Origin: Solirubrobacteraceae bacterium
GTDB taxonomy: Bacteria > Actinomycetota > Thermoleophilia > Solirubrobacterales > Solirubrobacteraceae
Assembly: GCA_019683665.1 (NCBI GenBank)
Contig: JADGIB010000049.1
Location: 1-16,024, forward strand
Direction: 5' to 3'
Length of the DNA: 16,024 nt
Of this stretch, positions 1-6,387 are shown in pieces. Made by a program: the position numbers and the translations under genes. Under the pieces are notes generated by a model. The model had not been told where the DNA came from, did not search any database, and saw only the letters and a list, made by a program, of their open reading frames with translations. How positions within the stretch are numbered: the first letter of the stretch is position 1; each line of letters begins with the position of its first letter.

Positions 1-457
1 GCCCCAGCCCGCGCGCCACCTCCCGGCCGTACCCGGACGCCCGCCGCGCCCCGACGACCGCCACCGCGGGCTGGTCGTCGGCGGTGAGCGCGGCGAAGCG
101 CGCCGGGTCGCCGGCGACGTGGAGCACCGCGGGCGCGTCGGGGAGCGCGCGCAGCGCGGACGGGTAGCGCGGGTCGTGGCGGCAGATCGCCGCCAGCCCG
201 GCCCGGCGCGCGGCGTCGAGCGCCCGGTCCGGCGCGAACGCCTCGTAGCGGCGGGCGACGCCGGCGTCGGCCCCGACGGCGCGCATGAGGTCGCGGTCGC
301 CCAGCGCGAGCAGCAGCGGGATACGCGCCGCGCCGGCCCGGCGCGCGTACTCGACGCGGCCGGTGAGCGCGCCGACGAGCCAGGCGCGGCGCAGGCAGGC
401 CGGGCAGGGCGTGGCGGCCCGCGGACCGCCCGCTGCGGCGGCGGCCGGCGGGCTCAT
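1..457 (-). CDS. dprA: DNA-processing protein DprA, N-terminal part (truncated by window edge)
   Basis: DprA binds single-stranded DNA and loads RecA on it during natural transformation; it is also widespread in bacteria not known to be competent. I translated this frame by hand: 152 codons are open from the ATG at 457 down to base 1, and the C-terminal part lies outside the window. Visible are a CPAC motif (residues 18-21), a helical N-terminal region, the DPRYP motif (95-99) followed by a 'LPDAPAVLHVAGDP' stretch, and the start of the Rossmann-like DprA core with VVGARRASGYG (134-144), the phosphate/ssDNA-binding signature of the family. The ATG overlaps the comM stop as ATGA, so it is probably translated by coupling from comM. 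No Shine-Dalgarno sequence is seen. The family call is secure; completeness of the gene cannot be judged. Confidence 0.93.
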   Translation of the reverse strand, partial: MSPPAAAAAGGPRAATPCPACLRRAWLVGALTGRVEYARRAGAARIPLLLALGDRDLMRAVGADAGVARRYEAFAPDRALDAARRAGLAAICRHDPRYPSALRALPDAPAVLHVAGDPARFAALTADDQPAVAVVGARRASGYGREVARGLG

Positions 458-1983
458 GCGGCCCGCCGCGCCGGGCTCACCGGCTCCCCGCGGAGGTTGA
501 GCGCCTCGACGACATGGGCCTCGGCGACGGCGTCGGCCCCCGCGAGGTCGGCGATCGTCCGGGCGACGCGCAGGACCCGGTCGTGGGCGCGGGCGCTGAG
601 CGAGCCGTCGTCGTAGCTGCGGGCCAGGAGCGCGCGGGCGGCCGCCTCCAGCCGCACGACGCGACGCACCGCGCCGCCGTCCAGGTGGGCGTTGCACGCC
701 GCGCCGGCGGCGGCGAGCCGCTCGGCCTGGCGCGCGCGGGCGGCGAGGACGTGCGCGCGCACGGTCGCGGTGTCGGTGACCGGCGGCGCGGCGAGCGCGT
801 CGGCGCTGGGGCGCTCCACGTCGACGACGACGTCGATGCGGTCCATCAGCGGCCCGCTGAGGCGCCGCCGGTGGCGGGCGTGGTCGGGCTCGCCGCAGCG
901 GCACCGCCCCGGCTCGGACGCGTACCCGCAGGGGCACGGGTTCGTCGCCGCGACGAGCATGAACCGCGTCGGGAAGCGGGCGGCCCGCTGGCCGCGGATG
1001 ATCGTGACGTGCCCGTCCTCGAGCGGCTGGCGCAGCGCGTCGAGCGCGTGGCGGCCGAACTCGCTCAGCTCGTCGAGGAAGAGGACCCCGTGGTGGGCGA
1101 GCGTCGCCTCCCCCGGCGCGGGCGAGGCGCCGCCGCCGACGAGGCCCGAGGCGGAGATCGTGTGGTGCGGGGCGCGGAACGGCCGCTCCTCGACGAGGCC
1201 GCCGCCGGTGAGGATCCCGGCGACCGACTGGATGCGCGTGACCTCGATCGCCTCGTCGCGGTCCAGCGGCGGCAGGACGCCGGGGACGCGCCGGGCGAGC
1301 ATCGTCTTGCCGGTCCCAGGCGCGCCGCGCAGGAGGAGGTTGTGCCCGCCGGCGGCGGCGACCTCGACGGCGCGGATCGCCGACCACTGCCCGCGCACGT
1401 CGGCGAGGTCCGGCGCCGGGCCGGGCGGGCGCGGCGGCCCCGCGGGGCCGGGCGCGACCGGCGGCGGGGCCTCGGCGCCGTCGAGGATGCGCCCGAGCTC
1501 GGCGAGGGAGCCCACCCCGACGACCTCGAGGTCGCCGGCGAGCGCCGCCTCGGGCGCCCGCTCGCGCGCGACGACGAGGCCGTCGAGCCCGGCGCGGCGG
1601 GCCGCCTCCGCCACCGCGAGCGTCCCGCGGCAGCCGCGCACCTCGCCGGTGAGCGACAGCTCGCCGTGGATCGCGCGGCGCGCGACCGACGCGGCCGGCA
1701 CCTGGCCGCTGGCGGCGAGGACGGCGCAGGCGATCGGCAGGTCGAACCCGGAGCCGTTCTTGCGCAGGTGCGCGGGCGCGAGGTTGACGACGATCCGCCG
1801 CTGCGGGAACTCGAAGCCGCTGTTCAGCAGCGCGCCGCGCACGCGCTCGCGCGCCTCGCGCACGGCGAGATCCCCGAGGCCGACGATGACGAACGCGGGC
1901 AGGCCGGCGCGCACGTCGACCTCGACGACGACCGGCCGGGAGTCCAGGCCGTCGATGCAGAAGGTGGTGATGCGGGCGAGCAC
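454..1983 (-). CDS. comM: YifB/ComM family AAA+ ATPase (Mg-chelatase-like, branch-migration helicase)
   Basis: Characterised ComM is a hexameric AAA+ helicase that drives branch migration during integration of transforming DNA; many homologues are still labelled magnesium chelatase subunit ChlI-like. The 509-residue product has the ChlI N-terminal domain (about 20-140, with GLPAFVIVGL and NSGFEFPQRRIVVNLAP), a Pro/Ala/Gly-rich linker (about 170-192), the AAA+ core with Walker A GAPGTGKT (220-227) and Walker B LFLDEL (301-306), the NPCPCG motif (348-353) plus CRCG (361-364) typical of YifB proteins, and a helical C-terminal domain. Length is normal for the family. The frame is open further upstream, but I chose GTG 1983 because homology starts there ('VLARITTF'), the extension would run across yraN, and a -10-like TAGCGT lies 7 nt upstream. 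It overlaps dprA by 4 nt. Confidence 0.95.
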   Translation of the reverse strand: MLARITTFCIDGLDSRPVVVEVDVRAGLPAFVIVGLGDLAVREARERVRGALLNSGFEFPQRRIVVNLAPAHLRKNGSGFDLPIACAVLAASGQVPAASVARRAIHGELSLTGEVRGCRGTLAVAEAARRAGLDGLVVARERAPEAALAGDLEVVGVGSLAELGRILDGAEAPPPVAPGPAGPPRPPGPAPDLADVRGQWSAIRAVEVAAAGGHNLLLRGAPGTGKTMLARRVPGVLPPLDRDEAIEVTRIQSVAGILTGGGLVEERPFRAPHHTISASGLVGGGASPAPGEATLAHHGVLFLDELSEFGRHALDALRQPLEDGHVTIIRGQRAARFPTRFMLVAATNPCPCGYASEPGRCRCGEPDHARHRRRLSGPLMDRIDVVVDVERPSADALAAPPVTDTATVRAHVLAARARQAERLAAAGAACNAHLDGGAVRRVVRLEAAARALLARSYDDGSLSARAHDRVLRVARTIADLAGADAVAEAHVVEALNLRGEPVSPARRAA

Positions 1984-1990
1984 GGCGGCG

Positions 1991-1996
1991 ACGCTA
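1991..1996 (-). promoter_or_regulatory. putative -10 element of comM (leaderless)
   Basis: TAGCGT on the minus strand ends 7 nt before the GTG of comM. A start site 6-8 nt downstream would fall on the start codon, giving a leaderless comM-dprA mRNA. No ribosome binding site is visible. A -35 match is weak (CTGTTC at 2014-2019 with a 17-nt spacer). Support comes mostly from the same spacing seen at six other genes here. Confidence 0.5.
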
Positions 1997-2125
1997 GACG
2001 GCCGCGGGTCACGGAACAGCACCGGTTCGCGCCGCAACGCGCACGGAAGCCGCACGGATCTGCGCGGCGGCCGGGGCCCGCGGGAATCCGGCGCGACATC
2101 GCTGCAGAGACGGCACGGAGCGGTG

Positions 2126-2154
2126 CTGTCACGGCACATCTCGCGGCGTACGGT
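2126..2154 (+). promoter_or_regulatory. putative promoter of yraN (leaderless)
   Basis: CTGTCA (2126-2131, four of six matches to TTGACA) and TACGGT (2149-2154) are separated by 17 nt, and TACGGT ends 7 nt before the ATG of yraN. This is the best two-box promoter in the window. It predicts an mRNA starting at or next to the start codon. It lies in the 178-nt divergent gap between comM and yraN, back-to-back with the comM promoter. Confidence 0.55.
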
Positions 2155-2161
2155 CGCGGCC

Positions 2162-2530
2162 ATGTCCGACGACCTCCGCCACCGCCTCGGCCGCCTCGGC
2201 GAGGACCTCGCGGCCGCCCACCTCGAGCGCCGCGGCTTCGAGGTCGTGGCCCGCAACCACCGCACCCGCCACGGCGAGATCGACCTCATCGGCCACGACG
2301 GCCGCACGCTCGTCTTCGCGGAGGTCAAGACGCGGCGCGCCGGCTCGGGCGCGCCGTGGGACGCCCTGGGCCCGGCGAAGCGCCGCCAGGTGCGCAGGAT
2401 GGCGCGCGCGTGGCTGGCCGAGACCGCCGACCGGCCGCGCGGGACCGAGCTGCGCTTCGACGCGATCGGCGTCGTGATCGACGCGCGCGGGCGGCTCGTC
2501 CGCCTCGACCACCTCGAGGGGGCGTTCTAG
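2162..2530 (+). CDS. yraN: YraN / UPF0102 family putative endonuclease
   Basis: This small protein family has a PD-(D/E)XK nuclease-like fold; its cellular role is not settled. The 122-residue product shows the family motifs: G-E near the N terminus (13-14), GFEVVARNHRTRHGEIDLI with the GEID acidic pair (38-41), VFAEVKTR (51-58, the E-x-K of the active site), and RFDAIGVV (98-105) near the C terminus. Length is typical. The frame stays open far upstream because of the GC bias, but ATG 2162 is where homology begins and is preceded at 7 nt by TACGGT. It is unusual in being on the plus strand: the neighbours rnhB and comM, with which it is normally co-oriented, are on the minus strand. Its stop lies 8 nt from the rnhB stop, so the two genes converge. 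Confidence 0.92.
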   Translation: MSDDLRHRLGRLGEDLAAAHLERRGFEVVARNHRTRHGEIDLIGHDGRTLVFAEVKTRRAGSGAPWDALGPAKRRQVRRMARAWLAETADRPRGTELRFDAIGVVIDARGRLVRLDHLEGAF

Positions 2531-2538
2531 TGGGCGCG

Positions 2539-3231
2539 CTACAGGGTGAGCTGCTGGTAGGCCGCCGACTGGAACGACAGCCGGTGCAGCGGCGACACGC
2601 CGAGGCGGCGGATCGCCTCGCGGTGCTCGGGCGTCGAGTAGCCGACGTGGTCGGCGAAGCCCCACCCCGGATGGCGCTCCTCGGCGCGGCGCATGAAGCG
2701 GTCGCGCGTGACCTTCGCGACGATCGACGCGGCGGCGATCGCGGCGCTCGTCGCGTCGCCGTCGACGATCGCGCGCGTCTCCCACTCGAAGTCCTGGCCG
2801 AGCGAGAAGCCGTCGCTCAGGCAGATGCAGCCGGGGACGGCGACGCCGCGCAGCGCGTCGCGCAGGGCGGCGAGGTTCGTGCGGTGCAGGCCGCGGCGGT
2901 CGATCCCGGGCGCGCAGCGGGTGACGACGTGGACGCGGGCGGCGATCCGCAGCACCCTCGGGTAGAGCTCCTCGCGCGCCTCGGGCGTGTGCTGCTTGGA
3001 GTCGTTGAGCGCCGACAGCGCCCGCACGTCGGCGGGCCGCAGGCGCTCGAGGTCGAACAGGACCCCGGCGGCGACGAGCGGGCCGGCGAGACAGCCGCGG
3101 CCGGCCTCGTCGGCGCCGGCGACCCAGCGGACGCCGAGGCGGCGGTCGTGCTCGAAGAGGCGCCGGCCGCGCTTCGGGCGGCGGCTAGAGGAGGCCGATC
3201 CGGTCCGGCGGCCAGTACGTGGCGAAGGCAC
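2539..3231 (-). CDS. rnhB: Ribonuclease HII
   Basis: RNase HII cleaves the RNA strand of RNA-DNA hybrids and starts removal of single ribonucleotides from DNA. With the start used here the protein is 230 residues. Visible motifs are GADEAGRGCLAGP (the catalytic D-E pair in DEAGRG, about 41-46), LNDSKQ, a central SDG, GDATSAAIAAASIVAKVTRD (the conserved ASIVAKVTRD block) and GYSTPEHREAI...HRLSF near the C terminus. The start is uncertain. After the lepB stop there is no ATG, GTG or TTG in this frame before the conserved region, so translation must begin inside lepB. GTG 3231 and GTG 3234 are the nearest candidates (47-50 nt overlap), and a GTG at 3291 is further out. No Shine-Dalgarno sequence is seen, so coupling to lepB is likely. 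The N-terminal 30 residues are basic and Ser/Arg-rich. Confidence 0.93.
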   Translation of the reverse strand: MPSPRTGRRTGSASSSRRPKRGRRLFEHDRRLGVRWVAGADEAGRGCLAGPLVAAGVLFDLERLRPADVRALSALNDSKQHTPEAREELYPRVLRIAARVHVVTRCAPGIDRRGLHRTNLAALRDALRGVAVPGCICLSDGFSLGQDFEWETRAIVDGDATSAAIAAASIVAKVTRDRFMRRAEERHPGWGFADHVGYSTPEHREAIRRLGVSPLHRLSFQSAAYQQLTL

Positions 3232-3808
3232 CACCGATGATCCAGTCTCGGGGGACGGGACCCCAGAAGCGGCTGTCGTCGGACTCGCCACGGTTGTCGC
3301 CCATCATGAACCAGTGCCCGGCGGGAACGGTGATCTCCTCCGGGAAGCTGCAGGCGCCGCCGATCCCGCACTCGCGGATGTACGGCTCGTCCTGCAGCTC
3401 GCCGTTGAGGATGACGTGACCGTTCTCGATGGCGATCCGGTCGCCGGGGCCGGCGACGATCCGCTTGATGTAGTTCGTGTCCAGGCGCTTCGGCGTCGGC
3501 TTGTCGCACGGGCGCCCGGTGCCCCGGCCCGCGTCCGGATCGCCGCAGGTGTCGGTCTCGGCGCCCGCCGGCGGGTGGAAGACGACGATGTCACCGACCT
3601 TCGGGTCGCCGAAGCGGTTCCCGATGCGGTTGACCAGCACCCGCTGGCCGATCTCGAGCGTCGGCACCATCGACGGCGACGGGATCCGGTACGGCTTGAC
3701 CAGGAAGGCCTGGATGCCGAGGGCCAGACCCAGCGCGACCGCGATGATGACCGCGAGCTCGAGGAACCACGCGCCCGTCCAGGGCTCGTGCTTCTTCTTC
3801 GTCTTCAC
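3185..3808 (-). CDS. lepB: Signal peptidase I
   Basis: The enzyme removes signal peptides from exported proteins at the outer face of the cytoplasmic membrane. The 207-residue protein has a basic N terminus (MKTKKKHE), one transmembrane segment (about 16-35), the box with nucleophile Ser46 in SPSMVPT, the general-base Lys115 in YIKRIVAGPGD, and the GDNRGESDDSR box (170-180). These are all the parts needed for a Ser-Lys signal peptidase. Four cysteines (88, 101, 147, 153) are all in the extracytoplasmic part, and an extra loop (about 82-108) carries the first two. The GTG start overlaps the rplS stop as GTGA, so rplS-lepB-rnhB is probably one transcript with coupled translation. Placement beside rplS and rnhB is the usual high-GC Gram-positive arrangement. 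Confidence 0.96.
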   Translation of the reverse strand: MKTKKKHEPWTGAWFLELAVIIAVALGLALGIQAFLVKPYRIPSPSMVPTLEIGQRVLVNRIGNRFGDPKVGDIVVFHPPAGAETDTCGDPDAGRGTGRPCDKPTPKRLDTNYIKRIVAGPGDRIAIENGHVILNGELQDEPYIRECGIGGACSFPEEITVPAGHWFMMGDNRGESDDSRFWGPVPRDWIIGGAFATYWPPDRIGLL

Positions 3809-4458
3809 GCCTTCTCGTCGGCCTCAGCGGCCTCAGAGGGCTCCCCGTCGGGAGCCTGGGCGGCGTCCGCCGCACCTGCGGCGTCGGCCGGAGCCTCGGC
3901 CTCGGCCTCGGCGGTCGCCTCGGCGTCGGTCTCGGCAGGCTCGGTGGCGGCCTCGGCCGGCGCCTGCGCCTCCGCGTCCTGCGCCTCGACGGCCTCGGCG
4001 GTCTCGGTCGCCTCCGCAGCCTCGGCCTCGGCGGCCGCGGCCTGCGCCTCGGCGTTCTCGGCCTCGGCGGCGGGGTCGTGAAGCAGGCCCGGCGTGACCT
4101 CCTTCTCGGGGCCGACGTAGCGGCGCTCGCGCACGCGGGCGCGCTTGCCGACGCGGTCACGCAGGTAGTAGAGCTTGGCGCGCCGAACGTCGCCGCGGGC
4201 GGCGACCTCGATCTTCTCGATCTTCGGCGAGTGGACGGGGAACGTGCGCTCGACACCGACGCCGAACGACTGCTTGCGGACGGTGAAGGTCTCGCGCACG
4301 CCGTGCCCCTGGCGCTTGATGACGACACCCTCGAACACCTGGGTGCGTCGGCGCGAGCCCTCGATCACCTGGAAGTGGACGCGGACACGGTCGCCGGCCT
4401 GGAAGTCCGGGACCCGGCGCAGCTGAGCGCGCTCGAGGGTTTCGATGACGGAAGACAT
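3805..4458 (-). CDS. rplS: 50S ribosomal protein L19 with long Ala/Glu-rich C-terminal tail
   Basis: L19 sits at the 30S-50S interface of the ribosome. Residues 1 to about 125 are a normal L19: MSSVIETLERAQLR, DFQAGDRVRVHFQVIEG, VFEGVVIKRQGHG, RETFTVRKQSFGVGVERTFPVHSP and KLYYLRDRVGKRARV. Family members usually end near here (about 115-120 residues). This one continues for about 90 more residues (127-217) made almost wholly of Ala, Glu, Asp, Pro, Gln and Thr, strongly acidic and low in complexity. ATG 4458 was chosen because homology begins there; an in-frame ATG at 4491 would add 11 residues. Neither start has a clear ribosome binding site. The stop overlaps the lepB start by 4 nt. The frame is intact and the codon use matches its neighbours, so the tail looks real and not like a frameshift. 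Confidence 0.95.
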   Translation of the reverse strand: MSSVIETLERAQLRRVPDFQAGDRVRVHFQVIEGSRRRTQVFEGVVIKRQGHGVRETFTVRKQSFGVGVERTFPVHSPKIEKIEVAARGDVRRAKLYYLRDRVGKRARVRERRYVGPEKEVTPGLLHDPAAEAENAEAQAAAAEAEAAEATETAEAVEAQDAEAQAPAEAATEPAETDAEATAEAEAEAPADAAGAADAAQAPDGEPSEAAEADEKA

Positions 4459-4504
4459 GAGAGGGATCGGCGGGGCCGTGGTCGTTGGCATGGGTCGGCC
4501 CGAC

Positions 4505-4552
4505 GCGGAGCGATCATGGTAGCGGAGCGCCCGCCCGGTGATGAGCGCCCGC
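4505..4552. repeat. short overlapping direct repeats at the rplS promoter
   Basis: GCGGAGCG occurs at 4505-4512 and 4522-4529 (17-nt period), and GAGCGCCCGC occurs at 4525-4534 and 4543-4552 (18-nt period). Together they give three near-regular repeats across the trmD-rplS gap, around the putative -10 element. They may be regulatory or chance GC-rich similarity. Confidence 0.4.
4516..4521 (-). promoter_or_regulatory. putative -10 element of rplS-lepB-rnhB
   Basis: TACCAT lies in the 97-nt gap between trmD and rplS. Transcription from it would leave a leader of about 50 nt before ATG 4458 (about 17 nt before ATG 4491), unlike the leaderless arrangement of the other units. It is bracketed by two copies of GCGGAGCG (4505-4512 and 4522-4529). 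No good -35 box was found. Confidence 0.35.
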
Positions 4553-4554
4553 GT

Positions 4555-5307
4555 TCAGGCGCCGTCCTCGCGCGCCTCCGCGGCGCCGTCGCGCAGGTCG
4601 GCGGCGCCGTCGCGGGCGTCGGGTGCGGTGTGGGCGGCGCCGCGCTCGCGGCTGCGGTCGCGCCGCCACTGGCGCACGAGCGCGTGGTTGCCCGACAGCA
4701 GGACCTCGGGGACGGCGTGGCCGCGCCACACCGCCGGGCGCGTGTAGTGCGGGTACTCCGGGTTGCCGCCCAGCTCGGGCGAGAACGACTCCTCCGCGGC
4801 GGAGTCCTCGTGGCCCAGCGCGCCCGGCAGCTTGCGCAGGACCGCGTCGCAGACGACCATCGCCGCCAGCTCGCCGCCGCTGAGGACGTAGCGGCCGATG
4901 CTCAGCGTGTCGCTGGCGAGGTGCTGGACGATCCGCTCGTCGAAGCCCTCGTAGCGCCCGCACAGGAGCGTGATCGCCGGCTCGGCGGCGAGCTCGGTCA
5001 CGTACGCGTCGTCGAGCATCCGCCCGCCGGGCGTGAGCGCGATGACGCGGCGCTGCTCGCGGACGGTCATCGCGTCCTCAACGCCGTACCAGCCGGCGAG
5101 CGCCTGCTCCATGACGTCGACGCGCAGGACCATGCCGGCGCCGCCGCCGAACGGCGTGTCGTCGACCTGGCGGCCGGAGAGCGTCGTGTAGTCGCGCGGG
5201 TTGACGCAGTCGATCGTCGTGCCCGTCTCGAGCACGTTGCGGACGTGGCGCTGGGTGCGGAACCAGTCGAACCAGTCCGGGAAGAGCGTGAAGATGTCGA
5301 TGTCCAC
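4555..5307 (-). CDS. trmD: tRNA (guanine-N1-)-methyltransferase TrmD
   Basis: TrmD uses S-adenosylmethionine to methylate G37 of tRNAs, preventing frameshifts. The 250-residue protein shows the SPOUT trefoil-knot family motifs: MDIDIFTLFP at the N terminus, DDTPFGGGAGMVLR (49-62), LLCGRYEGFDERI (114-126), SIGRYVLSGGELAAM (136-150) for cofactor binding, and EYPHYTRP...VPEVLLSGNH (184-208). The acidic residue before PHYTRP is Glu184; I recall Asp in enterobacterial enzymes and Glu in several others, so this is not an active-site loss. The last 30 residues are a low-complexity tail built on DGAA-like repeats. The start is GTG 5307, 7 nt after the rimM stop. A purine-rich site (GGGGGAGGA, 5319-5327) lies 11 nt upstream inside the end of rimM. 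Confidence 0.96.
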   Translation of the reverse strand: MDIDIFTLFPDWFDWFRTQRHVRNVLETGTTIDCVNPRDYTTLSGRQVDDTPFGGGAGMVLRVDVMEQALAGWYGVEDAMTVREQRRVIALTPGGRMLDDAYVTELAAEPAITLLCGRYEGFDERIVQHLASDTLSIGRYVLSGGELAAMVVCDAVLRKLPGALGHEDSAAEESFSPELGGNPEYPHYTRPAVWRGHAVPEVLLSGNHALVRQWRRDRSRERGAAHTAPDARDGAADLRDGAAEAREDGA

Positions 5308-5314
5308 GGGCCGG

Positions 5315-5812
5315 TCAGTCCTCCCCCAGGAACGCGAGGCGCACGTCGATCGTGCGGGCCTCGACGTCGACGGAGCGGATCGCGTCGCGCACGAGCGGGA
5401 CGAGCAGGTCGGGCGCGCCCGGCCGCTCGACCTCCAGGATCTCGCACGACGGGTAGGCCAGCAGCCGGCGGACGGTGCCGACCGGGCGCTCGCCGTCGAC
5501 GACGGCGCAGCCCTCGAGGTCCTCGGCCCAGTACTCGTCCTCCTCCAGCGGCGGCGCGGCCGAGCGCGGGACGCGCAGCTCGCGGCCGCGCAGCGCCTCG
5601 GCGGTGTCGCGGGTCGAGGCGCCCGACAGGCGGACGATCGGGCGCGCGGGCGTGCCGGCGCGACGCTCGACCGTGCGGGCCTCCCCGTCCACGATCACCT
5701 CCGTCCCGAGCTCCAGCAGCTCCGGGCGGGGCCGCAGCACGTGGAACGAGCCGTCGAGCCCGTGCGGCCGGCCGACGACGCCGGCGACGAGCTCACTCGA
5801 CGATGTCGACAA
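5315..5812 (-). CDS. rimM: Ribosome maturation factor RimM
   Basis: RimM helps mature the 30S subunit head and contacts S19. The 165-residue product has the RimM N-terminal domain (about 8-85, LVAGVVGRPHGLDGSFHV ... LRGRELRVPRS) and the PRC-barrel (about 91-165, EDEYWAEDLEGCAV ... DLLVPLVRDAI ... IDVRLAFL). Length is normal. The only start codon close to the homologous region is TTG 5812, which places the first 20 nt inside the end of khpA. A TTG start inside the upstream gene and without a ribosome binding site suggests reinitiation or coupling. The protein acts in the same process as rpsP at the head of this transcript. Confidence 0.94.
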   Translation of the reverse strand: MSTSSSELVAGVVGRPHGLDGSFHVLRPRPELLELGTEVIVDGEARTVERRAGTPARPIVRLSGASTRDTAEALRGRELRVPRSAAPPLEEDEYWAEDLEGCAVVDGERPVGTVRRLLAYPSCEILEVERPGAPDLLVPLVRDAIRSVDVEARTIDVRLAFLGED

Positions 5813-6026
5813 GGACGCGGCGGTTCTCGCGGACCGCGGCGGCCTTCACGACCGTGCGCAGCGCGTTGGCCGTGCGTCCGCCGCGACCGATGACCTTGCC
5901 GTAGTCGTCTTCGGCCACGGCCAGCTCGAGGACGATCGTGCCGTCGTCCTCCTCGAACTGCTCGACCGACACCTCGTCGGGCTCGTCCACGAGCCGGCGG
6001 GCGAGCTCCTCGAGCAGCTCCTTCAT
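5793..6026 (-). CDS. khpA: KH-domain RNA-binding protein KhpA
   Basis: This is a single KH domain of 77 residues, the usual size of KhpA (YlqC), which in other Gram-positive bacteria pairs with KhpB and binds many RNAs. The RNA-binding loop GKVIGRGG is at 43-50, followed by the helix RTANALRTVVKAAA, and the N terminus is acidic (MKELLEELARRLVDEPDEVSV). ATG 6026 lies 10 nt after the rpsP stop and is the family start. The open frame upstream runs into rpsP and is not used. Order rpsP-khpA-rimM-trmD is the standard one in Gram-positive bacteria. It overlaps rimM by 20 nt. Confidence 0.93.
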   Translation of the reverse strand: MKELLEELARRLVDEPDEVSVEQFEEDDGTIVLELAVAEDDYGKVIGRGGRTANALRTVVKAAAVRENRRVLVDIVE

Positions 6027-6036
6027 GGCGTGCGGA

Positions 6037-6282
6037 TCAGGCGACGATGCCCTGGATGCGCAGCAGCTTGCGGACCGTGTCGGTCGGCTGAGCGCCCCGC
6101 GCGAGCCACGCCTTGACGCGCTCCTCGTCGAGCTTGATGGTGGACGGCTCGGTCTGCGCGTTGTAGTGGCCGACGGTCTCGATGACGCGGCCGTCACGCG
6201 GGGACCGCTGGTCGGCGACGACGACGCGCCAGACGGGGTCCTTCTTCCCGCCGATGCGGGTCAGTCGAAGTCGAACTGCCAT
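6037..6282 (-). CDS. rpsP: 30S ribosomal protein S16
   Basis: S16 binds 16S rRNA in the body of the small subunit. The 81-residue product has the complete family pattern: MAVRLRLTRIGGKKDPVWRV, VADQRSPRDGRVIETVGHYN and KLDEERVKAWLARGAQPTDTV. ATG 6282 is the conserved start; an upstream TTG would add only three residues. A TACTCT hexamer ends 10 nt before the ATG and there is no ribosome binding site, so rpsP probably starts its own transcript running through khpA, rimM and trmD. Confidence 0.96.
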   Translation of the reverse strand: MAVRLRLTRIGGKKDPVWRVVVADQRSPRDGRVIETVGHYNAQTEPSTIKLDEERVKAWLARGAQPTDTVRKLLRIQGIVA

Positions 6283-6292
6283 AGACGGCAAG

Positions 6293-6298
6293 AGAGTA
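6293..6298 (-). promoter_or_regulatory. putative -10 element of rpsP-khpA-rimM-trmD (leaderless or nearly so)
   Basis: TACTCT ends 10 nt before the rpsP ATG, in the 105-nt gap between ffh and rpsP. The hexamer is the same as the one in front of ffh. No -35 box is convincing. The rest of the gap is extremely GC-rich (a 5-bp GCGCG/CGCGC stem is at 6306-6320) and holds no clear terminator. Confidence 0.45.
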
Positions 6299-6387
6299 GC
6301 GGGTCGCGCGCCCGACGCGCACGGCGGCCGAGCGCGGACGGCCCGGCGGCGTGCCGGCGGCCGCCCGCAGCCCGGCCCGGCGCCGCC

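Noticed and set aside
1984..2328. N-terminal extension of comM across the divergent yraN promoter and gene
   Set aside because: The extra 115 residues are Arg/Ser-rich shadow of yraN; ComM homology begins at GTG 1983.
514..3240. Plus-strand open frame of 908 codons across comM, yraN and rnhB
   Set aside because: It is antisense to or out of frame with well-supported genes, has an Arg/Ala/Gly/Asp-rich composition with no domain, and is what GC-rich third positions produce by chance.
4178..4184. TrmD active-site loss because the acidic residue before PHYTRP is Glu
   Set aside because: The position of this residue is near 4756, and Glu there is common in actinobacterial and firmicute TrmD as far as I recall. 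All other motifs are intact.
3591..4328. Arg/Pro-rich minus-strand frame overlapping rplS and lepB
   Set aside because: It is the alternate frame of the repetitive rplS tail, with no support as a gene.
6283..6387. Intrinsic terminator between ffh and rpsP
   Set aside because: The gap is GC-rich and can form short stems (for example 6306-6320), but no long stem or T-run stands out, so no terminator is called.
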